Source of the DNA: an uncultured Clostridia bacterium
GTDB taxonomy: Bacteria > Bacillota > Clostridia > Christensenellales > UBA3700
Direction: 5' to 3'
Length of the DNA: 20,128 bases
NCBI GenBank assembly: GCA_946623205.1
Contig: CAMOQV010000016.1
Span: forward strand, 1 to 20,128
The notes beneath the pieces were generated by a model. It worked only from the letters and a program-made list of their open reading frames with translations. It was not told the DNA's origin and did no database searches. Made by a program: the position numbers and the translations under genes. Positions 1 through 11,100 of the stretch are shown one piece after another. The first letter of the stretch is position 1; each line of letters opens with the position of its first letter.

Positions 1-2606
1 TTTGTTCTGCTTGTTGGAGATGTAATAATAAATGCATTTCCTCTTGGATTGTTAATAATTTGATCTTGCTCAACTTCGTTAATTTGACCAGCTTTATCAT
101 ATAGTGTACATAGATCATCCATATCGTTTGGAGCAAGTGAGAAAATAAATGAATATTGACATGCATTGATAATCGCTGTCGATTTTCTAATAATATCCTC
201 ACTTCCAACGAAGTCTTTAATGTTTTGCGTGATAACAATTTGCATACCATTGTATTTACGAATACGCTTTGCTAATTGATACATGAAGTCCAAAGCTACT
301 GGATATTTTGGATCAATAAATACGTGAGCTTCATCAATACAAATAACTATCTTTCTTTCCGTATTATGCTTGATATTAAATTCTCTATTCTTGATAATTT
401 CATTATCCAACCACTTTAATACCATCAACATTTGCGCATTTGCAATAACGCTATTTTTATTTGCAAGCAAACTTTGGAAATTAAATACTGTGAAATTCTC
501 TTTAATAGATAGAGTACTTTCCCCATTCCATAGATTTGAATTTCTACCGTCCCCTGCAAATTTTGAAATATAGTTGTGTAGAATTCTTAATTGTGTAACA
601 TCATATTCTACCTTTGCAGCTTTTAATTTTTTGTCTATTAAGTTATTTAAATCATCAAATATTGGATAATCTTTTGCTTGCAACTTAGATAGATTTGTCT
701 TAGATGTAATTCCTTTTTCCTTATACAATTCAACTATAATGTTATTTAAATACTCTAGGGCCTCTGAGCTAATACCATCCAGAGCCACTCTAAAGAACTC
801 TTCTAGGAATTGCAAATGAACCGCAAAATTGTTAACCTTTGAGCCTTCGCCTTCTTCATCTCCCTCTAGCGTTGTAATGATGTGGAATGGATTAATTCTT
901 CCTTCACTTGCAGTTCCTACATCAATCAATCTACCACCTAGGTTTTGAGCTAGATATCTATATTCGTTTTCTGGGTCTAGGATAAATATTTTACAATTTT
1001 CTGGGCACAATTGTGTCAAGATAGTTTTTGTTGCATAAGATTTTCCTGAACCAGTCTTTCCAATAACAACCATGTTTGAATTAACTCTTTCGTAGTTACG
1101 TTTAAAGAAGTTTACAACAACTGGGTATCCATTCTCTGTTCCTAAGATACTACCTGTTTCATCCATTACATTTGATAAAACGAATGGGAAACAAGCTGCA
1201 ACTGAGTTCGAATGTATTGCTCTTTGGAATTCAATCATAGAATCCAATCTAGAAATGTTTGTAGAAACAAATGCAATATCTTGACGGAAATAGTTGTCTA
1301 CTATTTCAAATCCTTCTTCTGCAAATATTCTCTTAACATTCTTCTTTGCGTTTCTTATAGTATCTTTTGTTGCGTTTTCTCCTGGATATACTGTTATATG
1401 TAGATTTACTCCATATAATGTTTCGTTATCATTTTGAAGCATTCTCAACACTTCAACTAAGGTATCAATATGCGTTTGCTTATCGATTAATGAAGATGCT
1501 CTATAGCTTTGTTCAGATTGAGATGCCAATTCTTGAATTGATCTATCAATCATTCTAATAGCCTTTTGCTTTTCAAATGGTGCTAAATTCATAACAACTT
1601 TTGTGTTTGGAATATTAAATATTCTATAGCCCCATGCATTAATAACAGAAATTGGCATGTTCTTTACTGTGAATGTTGTACATAATTCCCCATCAACATA
1701 CGCAGCTGCTGGCTTAAATTCTATAGTATGAGGAATTACCCAATTCATAAATTCTTCTGGAGATATTAAATTTACATCATCTTCTTCAAATTTAGATGTG
1801 TAATTATACTTCACAAATATTCCCAACTCTTTTGTATCAAGAATATGAGATGTCATTCCTATTGTTTTAAATGTAGCAACAGCATCATTCAAAATAGAAT
1901 CAATAACTTGAGTATTTTCATCATATACAACAAGATAATAGAATGGCTTTTTGACTGGATCGTCATAAGTTAATGTCTTATATGTTCTAATTCTATCATC
2001 GATGACTTTTACTCTAGAATCTAATTCTTGTTTTGATAATTCCTTTTCGTCAAACAATTTATATAGAGCATCTCTTTTTCTTTCTTCATCCTCTATATAT
2101 GATTCAAAATTAAGCTTTCTATCTATCTTTACAATAGATGCTTTTGCTTTATCTGAGATTTCTCTTATGATTTTGCCGAAATTTTCATCGATAATTTGAT
2201 TTTGTCTATATTCAGACAACAAACTAAATTCTCTTGGATCTATTTGAAGAACTCCAGCAAAATAGTTACTGTATTCAATATAATTATTGTTTATGTTTTT
2301 AAATGGCAAAAATGCCTCTACGTTTGTTTTAGCTTTTAAATCCTCTTGTGAATATTTCTTTATAGAAAATAGGTATTTAACAAAATGCGCAAGGAATATA
2401 TAAAACCTTTGTCCTTCAAATGGAATAAATAAACCTATTGCAAGAATTAGAACTACTGCCATCAATATAAATCTTGCTACGCCTAAATTCGAGATAAATA
2501 ATAAAGCAATAATCGCAAGCGCAATTAATCCAATTACAGTATCGGCTATAGAAATATTCTTAAAAAATTGAACTTTTACTTTCGCAGTTTTTGGTATTAC
2601 TCTCAT
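1..2606 (-). CDS. VirB4-family conjugation/T4SS ATPase with PrgI/VirB3-like N-terminus (3' end beyond window)
   Basis: I translated this frame by hand from ATG at 2606-2604; 868 codons are open and it runs off the left edge without a stop. VirB4 proteins are cytoplasmic-face AAA-like ATPases that energise type IV secretion. Walker A GKTGSGKS is at about residues 516-523 (nt 1061-1038). Walker B, within KIVICIDEAHVF, has its IDEAH at about 757-761 (nt 338-324). The N-terminus has two hydrophobic helices (about 21-39 and 42-63) after a basic stretch KTAKVKVQFFKN, as in PrgI/VirB3-like proteins, so this looks like a PrgI-VirB4 fusion. It matches what is known of the mycoplasma ICE ATPase family Mbov_0397. 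It starts 9 bases after the VirB6-like gene; an AGGTG ribosome site with 6-base spacing overlaps that gene's stop codon. The family call is firm; the missing C-terminus and substrate are unknown. Confidence 0.93.
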   Translation of the reverse strand, partial: MRVIPKTAKVKVQFFKNISIADTVIGLIALAIIALLFISNLGVARFILMAVVLILAIGLFIPFEGQRFYIFLAHFVKYLFSIKKYSQEDLKAKTNVEAFLPFKNINNNYIEYSNYFAGVLQIDPREFSLLSEYRQNQIIDENFGKIIREISDKAKASIVKIDRKLNFESYIEDEERKRDALYKLFDEKELSKQELDSRVKVIDDRIRTYKTLTYDDPVKKPFYYLVVYDENTQVIDSILNDAVATFKTIGMTSHILDTKELGIFVKYNYTSKFEEDDVNLISPEEFMNWVIPHTIEFKPAAAYVDGELCTTFTVKNMPISVINAWGYRIFNIPNTKVVMNLAPFEKQKAIRMIDRSIQELASQSEQSYRASSLIDKQTHIDTLVEVLRMLQNDNETLYGVNLHITVYPGENATKDTIRNAKKNVKRIFAEEGFEIVDNYFRQDIAFVSTNISRLDSMIEFQRAIHSNSVAACFPFVLSNVMDETGSILGTENGYPVVVNFFKRNYERVNSNMVVIGKTGSGKSYATKTILTQLCPENCKIFILDPENEYRYLAQNLGGRLIDVGTASEGRINPFHIITTLEGDEEGEGSKVNNFAVHLQFLEEFFRVALDGISSEALEYLNNIIVELYKEKGITSKTNLSKLQAKDYPIFDDLNNLIDKKLKAAKVEYDVTQLRILHNYISKFAGDGRNSNLWNGESTLSIKENFTVFNFQSLLANKNSVIANAQMLMVLKWLDNEIIKNREFNIKHNTERKIVICIDEAHVFIDPKYPVALDFMYQLAKRIRKYNGMQIVITQNIKDFVGSEDIIRKSTAIINACQYSFIFSLAPNDMDDLCTLYDKAGQINEVEQDQIINNPRGNAFIITSPTSRT

Positions 2607-2615
2607 ATTATGCAC

Positions 2616-4013
2616 CTAGTCCTTCTTATCTTCGTTATTGTTGTTTAGGCTATTATTGATAGCGTTACTAACTATTGAGTTTTCTTTCTTTTCTTGGGCC
2701 TTAGCTGCTCCATCTCCGCCTACGCCTGGAATAATTCCGCCGCCGCCTTTTCCTTCTTCTTTGTTTCCAGATATTGCAGAAACAATCTTATTTGCGACCC
2801 TATCACCAAGTTGCGAATTACTAGCAGCGCGCATCTGTTCTTTACGATCCATCATTTCGTAAGCCTGTGATCTTTGCACTTTGCTCATCTGACCATAATC
2901 CTTACCAGTCTTTAGTCCCAATCTACTTGCAATTGCGGAACCAAAACCATGTTGCTTAGTGTCTCTTCCAAAATTATAAGCAGATCTTGCAGCGCTAAAT
3001 GGAGATTTTAGTATTCCGCCAGCTATGCCTGCAGCCCCTCTCATTTGAGCCATTGCGATTGCGTTGTCTCTCAATTCATTCGAGCCTGCTCCTTGTGCGA
3101 TTAGGTTTCCAACTAATGCCATAATACGTTGCATAGATACCGCGCCACCAATTATGAACGCCAGCTTCATCAAGTTATTTAAGAAGCCATTGTTAAAGAA
3201 CACCAGTCCATCACTTGTAATAGCCCCAATTACTAATGTGTAAATATTAAGTGCAATAATACAACCGTATCCTGTTAGGAATTTTACTAAGAATTGATCT
3301 CTCCATAATTTGAAATGTTGTCCATCATCAAATACTGATGTTGACAATGAAATTGGTGAGAATATAAATAGTATAACGATTGCAATTGCCCTATCTACGA
3401 ACATCAATAATAGTTGAGCTAAGCATACTAAAATACATGCGCCGCCAATCCAACTAAAGAAATAGTCATAATCTGTTAAATCTAAGAATTTCTTTACTGA
3501 TCCTGTACTTGTGTAATCAAAACTTGGGTCCAAATAGAAATCTTCTGGAACTCCACTCTTTCTTGCATCTTGTCCAAATGCTCCTGCTAAGAATCTACCA
3601 ATGCCATCTGGGCTTCCACCTGTCGTAGACATATATAAAGCTTGCATAATGACATTTGTAAAATAAATAAATATAGCAAGTGCAACTGGAATAAATATGA
3701 AAGTTAATAATGTTTTCCCAACCTTTACCGCAGCTTGTGCTGGAGTCACATTAGTCTTTTCACTAGTTATAGCTCTAATGATTGCAGCTACACCAAATAT
3801 GCAGGTTAAAATAACACCTATCAACGCTGCAGCCACAAATCCTAATGTTACATTTTTGTTCTGCAATAAAAATGTTATAAAATCAGTCTCTACTCCTTGG
3901 TATTTTATTGGCTCAATTCCGCAAAGCATATTTGCGCAGGACATCAACCCATCAATAATCCTATAAATTGATTTAGATATACCATATAAAAATTTCCAAA
4001 ACCAATCAAACAT
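2616..4013 (-). CDS. VirB6/TrbL-like polytopic T4SS channel protein (Mbov_0396-like)
   Basis: This 465-residue protein is probably the inner-membrane channel component of the secretion machine, the VirB6/TrbL role. Hydrophobic segments lie at about 55-82, 101-126, 187-226 (probably two helices), 244-267 and 280-305. The segment near 206-222 (VDRAIAIVILFIFSPISLS) resembles the conserved core of TrbL/VirB6 proteins. Residues 310-465 form a long hydrophilic tail rich in Gly, Lys, Asn and Ala, including GKGGGGIIPGVGGDG and a final NNSLNNNNEDKKD, presumably cytoplasmic. The ribosome site AAGGAG sits 7 bases before the ATG. It is placed between a lipoprotein gene (11-base gap) and virB4 (9-base gap), so it is clearly operonic. 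The assignment rests on topology and context rather than a catalytic motif, and resembles the mycoplasma ICE transmembrane family Mbov_0396. Stop codon is TAG. Confidence 0.75.
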   Translation of the reverse strand: MFDWFWKFLYGISKSIYRIIDGLMSCANMLCGIEPIKYQGVETDFITFLLQNKNVTLGFVAAALIGVILTCIFGVAAIIRAITSEKTNVTPAQAAVKVGKTLLTFIFIPVALAIFIYFTNVIMQALYMSTTGGSPDGIGRFLAGAFGQDARKSGVPEDFYLDPSFDYTSTGSVKKFLDLTDYDYFFSWIGGACILVCLAQLLLMFVDRAIAIVILFIFSPISLSTSVFDDGQHFKLWRDQFLVKFLTGYGCIIALNIYTLVIGAITSDGLVFFNNGFLNNLMKLAFIIGGAVSMQRIMALVGNLIAQGAGSNELRDNAIAMAQMRGAAGIAGGILKSPFSAARSAYNFGRDTKQHGFGSAIASRLGLKTGKDYGQMSKVQRSQAYEMMDRKEQMRAASNSQLGDRVANKIVSAISGNKEEGKGGGGIIPGVGGDGAAKAQEKKENSIVSNAINNSLNNNNEDKKD

Positions 4014-4024
4014 ATCTTTTCTCC

Positions 4025-4762
4025 TTAAAGCTTTCTAACTAACAAGTCTATAAAGGTAAATGGACAACTTGGTAATGTGCTCACATTATGCCCAGAGTTA
4101 TTCTCTATTCTTATATACAATAGTCCATCATCGCCGGTATGCAAGTTTTCATCGTCATAGCCTTCTTGCCTAAAATTACTCAATATAAAACTCCCCCATT
4201 CGTCTTTTGTAAGACTTACAGTCGCGTAACTGATTCTATCGATAGGTGCAGGATCGTCATATACAATCTCTACCTCAACTGGCTCATCATCAATAATGAT
4301 TGTTTCCGTATCTGGAGAATGTAGATATTTTATCTTCTTTGGAGCTGCAGCTTCGTTTTGGAAATAGAAGGCATTTATATGCATATCACAATCTATATCC
4401 GCTTTGACAAATAAAGCTACACTTTCTAATACCATTGCTCTTTCAAATGGAAGAATAATATATACATACTCTTTGGTTTGAACTACATATTCATCTTTAT
4501 CCCAATCCATATTATCAACGGTTTCTTCATTTAATAATGAATTTTTAACATCATAACTTAGTTTCGCTCCTATGTATTGGCCATCTTTTTTATCCTCAAA
4601 TAGCCCCTCTACAGCTCCAAAAGAGTTGTAATATTCTTCATAGTCGTTGTCCTCGCTAAATGTTCCTAGGTCAGTTGCGCATCCTGTTGAAAAAACAATC
4701 AATGCAAGAATCAACACTATACTAAATAAACATGATATTTTTTTAGTTAGTGCCATTTTCAT
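4025..4762 (-). CDS. Lipoprotein of unknown function within the T4SS operon
   Basis: A 245-residue protein with a lipoprotein signal: basic start MKMALTKK, hydrophobic core at about 12-24, lipobox FSTGC with the lipidated cysteine at residue 28. The mature part is acidic (for example SEDNDYEEYY just after the Cys) and looks beta-rich, ending in strand-like YIRIENNSG and FTFIDLLVRKL. I do not recognise the family. Its place between the pilin-like and VirB6-like genes suggests a surface or assembly accessory of the secretion channel; that is inference. There is no evident Shine-Dalgarno site: the 20 bases before the ATG read TAACTTAATAGCAAACA-like sequence, so translation may be coupled to the pilin gene, which stops 9 bases upstream. 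A second ATG two codons in (MALTKK) also lacks a site, so the exact start is uncertain by two residues. Confidence 0.82.
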   Translation of the reverse strand: MKMALTKKISCLFSIVLILALIVFSTGCATDLGTFSEDNDYEEYYNSFGAVEGLFEDKKDGQYIGAKLSYDVKNSLLNEETVDNMDWDKDEYVVQTKEYVYIILPFERAMVLESVALFVKADIDCDMHINAFYFQNEAAAPKKIKYLHSPDTETIIIDDEPVEVEIVYDDPAPIDRISYATVSLTKDEWGSFILSNFRQEGYDDENLHTGDDGLLYIRIENNSGHNVSTLPSCPFTFIDLLVRKL

Positions 4763-4771
4763 TGTTTGCTA

Positions 4772-5080
4772 TTAAGTTACAGGATATTCGTAATTGATGT
4801 ACCAGTTTGTAAATATGCTTACAGCGATTTGTAACGCAATTAACAACACGAAGATTAACACGAAACCTATAATGGCATTCTTTAATCCATTCTTTGCTTT
4901 TTCATGTTCTTGTGGGTCATCTGCTTTCGCATATTTAACACCTAGAGCAATGCACCATAAGGCGCCCAATGCTCCTACTACGCCTAGCAATACAGGAACT
5001 AAAACTCCTAGTACGTCTAGTAATGGCTTAACGATTTGGTTAAGATCCTTTGTTGATACAGCTAAAAGTACATTAAACAT
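4772..5080 (-). CDS. Pilin-like/VirB2-like small membrane protein (Mbov_0395-like)
   Basis: A 102-residue protein with two long hydrophobic helices (about 21-48 and 69-92) joined by a short charged loop, YAKADDPQEHEKAKNGLKNA. This hairpin plan, with a loop rich in Lys/Glu and an AKNGLKNAIIGF motif entering helix 2, is typical of VirB2/TrbC-type conjugation pilins and of the pilin-like family Mbov_0395 in mycoplasma ICEs. The likely role is a membrane-inserted subunit that polymerises into, or lines, the transfer conduit. Ribosome site AAGGAG lies 8 bases before the ATG, stronger than those of its downstream neighbours, and a small hairpin sits just upstream at 5108-5121, which fits a need for high expression. 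It lies 49 bases after the giant gene and 9 bases before the lipoprotein gene. No cleavable signal peptide is obvious. Confidence 0.78.
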   Translation of the reverse strand: MFNVLLAVSTKDLNQIVKPLLDVLGVLVPVLLGVVGALGALWCIALGVKYAKADDPQEHEKAKNGLKNAIIGFVLIFVLLIALQIAVSIFTNWYINYEYPVT

Positions 5081-5107
5081 AAACTTTTCTCCTTTTTTGT
5101 ATTATTT

Positions 5108-5121
5108 CCAAGTTTCCTTGG
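5108..5121 (-). other. Small RNA hairpin with GAAA tetraloop upstream of the pilin gene
   Basis: In the transcribed strand the sequence CCAAGGAAACTTGG forms a perfect 5-bp stem closed by a GAAA (GNRA) tetraloop. It sits in the 49-base gap between the stop of the giant gene and the pilin ribosome site. It is not followed by a U-run, so it does not look like a terminator. It could be an mRNA processing or stability element, or could stop ribosomes and RNases interfering between cistrons. The function is not shown by the sequence. Confidence 0.4.
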
Positions 5122-5129
5122 TTATTGCC

Positions 5130-8100
5130 TTATGAATCTGTCTTTAGTCCTGTATGATATACAAGACCGATTGCAACACCGATAACAGCTGCTAAGCAAA
5201 GAATAATAATAAATATACTTGCTGCAGTATTTGCGATGCTCTTACGTGTAAAGTTGTATTCTACTGTTGCACCTTGAATATTTGTTACAACAATACGATA
5301 ATCTCCTCCTGTTGTAATTTCTGGAGTATCTGAAGATAAAGTAACTTCAAGTTTTTGAACTAATGATCCATTTTTGTACACTTCTACAACATCTCCAACT
5401 TTCAAGCCTTTAACGGTTACATTCTTTGCTGTTACTCCGCCATCCTCTACACCATCTAATGTAGCCTTTGGAGGCGTGTTATCTATTTCAACAGAGAATT
5501 GGAATGAAGATGTAAATTCTTTACCAAGAACGATTACCGCATAATCTCCATTTTCTGTTAACTCTATATAGTCTCCCTTTGTCTCAATTTGTGTTCTTTG
5601 TCCTTGCTTGTTCGTATACCAAACTTCACTGATTGTATAATCATATGGAGCTGTATATTCAAAGTGAGAAAGTGAATTGTTAATTACATAGAATTCAGAA
5701 TATGATTGATTTCCAACGATATCTTCAACAATAACTTCCCAATGTCCTGTTGTCGCGAAAGACTTAACATCGAAGGAATCAACTTTTTCTCCATTTTTAA
5801 AGATGCTCTTTACTCTTGAATCATCTGTTGGTGTAAATGCTACAGTTGTATTATTAACAACTCCGCCTTGAATGACAGGTTGATTTGTTGTTGAATCTAT
5901 CATTTGATAAGCATTTACGCTCTTATGTGTAATTGTATAAACATTTCTATTACCTGCAATATCTCTAATTGCAAATACATATACGCCATCTTTATAGAAG
6001 ATATCTCCAGATGTATAAGGAACCGCTTCTCTATCATTTACTTGAACAGTTGCTTTTAATCCTTGTGCAAATGTAATAACCACGTTATCTTTAGTATAAA
6101 GATTTCCGTTAATGTCTTTTGTTGTCATTGCATCTGTAGAGAATTCAACATCTGCTCTATATAGAATTGCTTTAAAGCTTACTTTGTTACCATATTCATC
6201 TAGATAATCAATTTGATATTCAAACGAGCCATTCCCGCTTGATGCACTAAATTCTACTATCCATGGAGTTTCCAAGCTTACAACGTTTCCATTTACCTTG
6301 AAATCATAACGGATACTATTTGTTTCAAATTTCATAACATAATTTGAATAGAAATCAATTCTTACAGCATCGCTTAACTTATATTCTTCATAAGTATTTG
6401 GATTAGCAACAGTTTTTCTTGTTAATTCTAAAGCAGGAACATTGCTATAGTGTATTGTCTTTGTTGCTAAATCGCCGTTTAAGTTTCTAAATCTAACTTG
6501 ATATGTTCCTGGTCCTTCAACACCAATTGCATCAATTAATGCTTCTGGATTATTGATTGGATTTTCTGAAATATTGTCATAAATAACTATTGGATTTCCT
6601 AGATTATAAATATAATCTACGTATTCAACACCCATTACTGGCTCAATTGTCAATAATGTATTTGTATATCCTTGTGTATGCAATAATGCTTCTTCGTTAT
6701 AACCACTAATCCAAGCCTCATCAAATACAAATTCTGGATTTGTTCCAATATTGAAATAGAAGTACTCTGTAATTCCATTTGCAGCAATTACTTTAACGTT
6801 ATACAAACCAAATTTGTCTAATTCTAATACGATTGTTCCATCTTTTGAAATGCCACTATACTCTTCACCATTTACTTCGAAATGAACATTTTGGCTATAT
6901 ACGATTAATTCGATCATAGCGTTTGAATAGATGACACTTGGATTTGTTTCGAACATTCTTATTGAACCATCTTGGTAAGTAACTTTTACTTCTGATACAA
7001 ATGAATCAATTCTGCACAAAATGTATGCGTTTTGAGAATGATATTTATTAGTTACTAATACTGCATAGAAACCATATTCATCTCCGATAAAGTCTTTTAC
7101 AAATTCGCCATCTTCATAAATCGTTTCATAATTATCAAAATATGGTAGGTTGGCATGTGCTACTTGAATCAATGTAATATCTTCTCCAACGCTTGTTGGA
7201 TCATTTGGATCTATTGTTAATTCTTTTGCGATATAAATGAATGGAGATTCTGGTATAATTTCAATCTCTTCGCCTCCAGTTAATAACTTAACTGTTGGTA
7301 CTTCTTTAGATAATTCAGCTAAATAATAACTTGGGAATACATTATTTCCTACATAGAAAGATGATTCTACATGTATCAAAGTATCTACACACTCAATCTT
7401 ATAGCATGCATTTGAATTATCATCAAACATTGCAGAAATCACATAATGATCTGTTGTGATTACGTTATACCATCTATTTTTCTTAATATTGTCATCGTTC
7501 AAAGATAGATAGAATCCTGTTGCTTGAACATAATCACCTGTCTTTTGTTCAATTAGAATATCTCCTTCGCCTTCTACAAGTTCTATTACACAATAATATC
7601 TTCCGTATGTTATAGTTTTTCCATCAAATTCAAAGACATATGTATTCTTTTCTTGTCCATCGTCAACTAAGAACGAAGTTCTTCCTGCATATTTTGTTGT
7701 AATATCAACTTCCCCATTTCCATATTCTAATTCACTATCTTTCAATTCTGAATCGTCGATTTGAGCATCAGAGATTGGGTCTTTTGTATTAACAAATGTA
7801 AATGTTCCTGTATTTCCTAATGAGTCAATAGCAGTAATTACATAAGTTCCATATCCATTTAATATTAATTGTCCTTCTGCATCCAAAACTGCTGTTACAG
7901 GTTGTCCGTTTCTTGTAACAGTATATGCTTTAATGTCTGATGGATCTTTTAATTCAATAATAATATGGTTACCATTAATTACATTTCCGTTGAAGAATGG
8001 AATTGTTATAGTAGAACCAACTGCATATGCTAATGTATCTACGGTTAAAATATCTCCTTCTGCTTTATGCGTTAAATCCAAATTATCTACTGAAGAAGTT

Positions 8101-11100
8101 TTTACTACTTTTCCTTCTTCATCATATTCAACGTAAACGCTATATGAAGTTCCTACGAATGTAGCTTTAAATTCTGGAGCATCTGTATCTAACTTACAAA
8201 TATACATATGATCGTTTTCTGGATAATCAGCAAACCATGTTCTCATTCTCCAGCTTGTCAATGTCGTAATAGATATTACTCCTGCAGTTTCAGAATATGT
8301 ATAATCTGTTGGTCCAAGATCCAAAATCTCAAATTTAATATCACTATCTCCATAATTTGTATTAAACATTATACGAATTAAAGTAGATGTGTAAACATTA
8401 GAGATTCTTGAGCTTGTTGTGTCATCTCTAATAATCATATTTACTGGCTTATCTTTATCGTACTTAGAATAGCTTCCAGATGCATTTAGGTAGTACCATG
8501 TAATCTCTGGAGATGCAAATTCAAATTCTTTTGTTGTTGTAACAGTATTACCATAAATATCTGAAACGATAATTCTATAGATACCTGGATCTTTATAAAG
8601 TTTGCTTTCAACGAATTCAGATGAAATCAAAACTTCATTTAAATATACTTCATAAGAATAGATTTCACTCTCTTCTCTATTTAAAACCTTGATATAAATA
8701 CCAGAGTTTGTAGAATTTTCTGTTGCTGTTACTTCAAGAGCAGTTGTAGATAATAATATTGTATAAATTGCCATATTACCAGAACGATCGCCAACTTGAA
8801 TATAGTAATTTGCACTATCTAATACATAGCCATCATTTTGTGTAATTTCGTCTTTATATAAAACTTTTCTTAATGTCTTTGATGGATAAGAATATATTGC
8901 TACATAACCATAAGGATCGATTTCGCTGTTTAATGATTTTAGAACAACGTTAGATCCAGATATTTTTGTTACTGTTCCATCAAGTATTGTCTCAACCCCA
9001 TTTAAATCAATTGTTAATGTTGGAGTTGTTTTATCAAAATAAATATTGTATTGGCAAACACCTTGAGAGCCATATTCTCTTAGATAATAGATACCACTTG
9101 CCTTGCTTCCAAACATTTCTGATAATGTTTTGCCTGCAGAAACTTCTAATTGCTCCCATGTTGCAGCTTCATAATACTTGTAATAAATGAATGAATTCTC
9201 ATCTATAGTGAAGACAAGGTTTGTTGCTAATGCATATTCTTCTGTTCCAATCTTAACTTTATTTTGATATAAAGATTGATCTCCTGCATATGTAGGTTTT
9301 ACTAAATATGTAGAACCAGCCATTGAAGTTTCTGCTTCTTCATAAACCACATGCATTTGATTTGGAGCTAAATATGGTGCAGATGTTTTTGTGTCTAATT
9401 GATCTTCTTCAACTAAGAACACCTCTTTACCTTCTGCTGTAATTCTATTTACGATTGTATTTAGCGCATCAGTTAAGTTTGCTGAAAGTCCATTAATATT
9501 GATACCTTCACTTGCAACTCCGTTTCCATAATAATAGAATGCCCATCCAAATGGTGAAGAAGAAGTAGTCCATGTTACTCTCTTATATCTGATCCACAAT
9601 TGACCTTCTTGTGCCACCATTGTTTCGCCTGCAGCTTTAGCATAAATTGTTGAACCAGTATTGCTATTCAACAAAGTAGCCATATTTGCAGTCAAAGCAA
9701 CTAGTTGCATGTCTTGATATTCCATGAACTTAACATACTTTTTAGATTCTGTTACGCTTGAGAATGATGGAGTTGATGATCCGCCGTCATATTTTCCTGA
9801 TACATCATTGTATGTAGAACCATATGTGTACGAATTAACAGCTGTTCCATCTTCATTTAGATAGTAGTATCTAACATCTTGAAGTTGATATACTTTATTT
9901 GTTAATACTAAATTACTGTTAATCTTATCGTAATTAGTAGTTCTATCATTCATTCCATTTGTTAAATATAATCTAATTGTTTTAGAAACAATATTTATTG
10001 GGCTCTCCGAATCGTCGCCTGTAATTCTTGGAACCAATTCATAGAAACCTGGATCTGATAGAGGTACAACTACAGTATCTACATCTGATACTGTTGCTTC
10101 ATATTCATCTACGCCATTTACTAATACGCTAAATTTAGTTCCTGTAGTTAAAACCGTACCCGGAGCTAAATTAATTGTCATTTCAAATGAAGGATTACCT
10201 TCTGATATATCGTAAGCATCATATGAAGTTTCAATATCATCAATTAAAGTTCCTTGAACAGATGTATTTACTTCAAAATATGCTCTCTTGTCATAAACGA
10301 CTCTAACTACATTTGAGGCAATCGTGTTATTTGCATTATCAGTAAGCATAAAACTAACATCAAAATACATTCTAATTTCATCGCCCATTAATCCTAGGAT
10401 GAAATCATCAACAGGAACAGTTAAGTCTGACGAATCAATATTAGATTTGTATTGATATGTTATGTAAGTTTCGTTATCTATTAATCTTACTCTTTGGCCT
10501 AATGCCGCAACTGGATTACCATCTGCAACAAGAACAAGTTTATCCGTATGCATTTCATTGTTGCTATCTTTCCATTTAGCTACGAAAACTAATTCTTTTG
10601 TATCATTAGCTTGCAAAGTAGTATTAACATCTACCGTATAAAATTTTTGTTGTATGTCATTTGGTGATGGCATATTTTGTGTAATTGATGGTGGATCGCC
10701 ATCTAATACATATGGGCCAAATGTCCTAGACTTCTTTAATCCGTATGGAGATACTGCCAATCCATGCAAATAATATGTGCCACTATCAATTTGTTCAGCT
10801 TCATTTTTAACTAAAGTTATATTGAAAGAGCCCGTATCTTCTTCTTTTAGAACATATGATTTTGCATATGAAGCAGGATCATCTTTTGCTGTTTTATCTG
10901 GAGATTTGCTCCACTCGTAATAAATAGTACCTTCATTTAACGCAATTTCACCATTATTATTAATTGATACTAGTAAGTTATAAATATTTCTAGCACTTGT
11001 TGATTGTTCCAAATCAGCACTCAATTGAGGTGTAATATTGTTAATTGGTCCATTTAAGAACTCAAAATATCTATTTTGATCTGTATTTTGCAACTTATTG

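Noticed and set aside
370..2199. Plus-strand open frames across the virB4 region
   Set aside because: The minus-strand VirB4 frame is open throughout with Walker motifs, which explains this DNA.
5108..5121. Terminator after the giant gene
   Set aside because: The stem is only 5 bp and is followed by AAATAATAC rather than a U-run.
2638..5135. Several plus-strand open frames (for example 2638-2862, 3697-3966, 4794-5135)
   Set aside because: They lie antisense to well-supported minus-strand genes, have odd compositions, and lack ribosome sites and recognisable domains; they are shadows.
5130..5200. LPXTG sortase anchor at the C-terminus of the giant protein
   Set aside because: The end is a transmembrane helix followed by YHTGLKTDS; no LPXTG-like motif precedes it.
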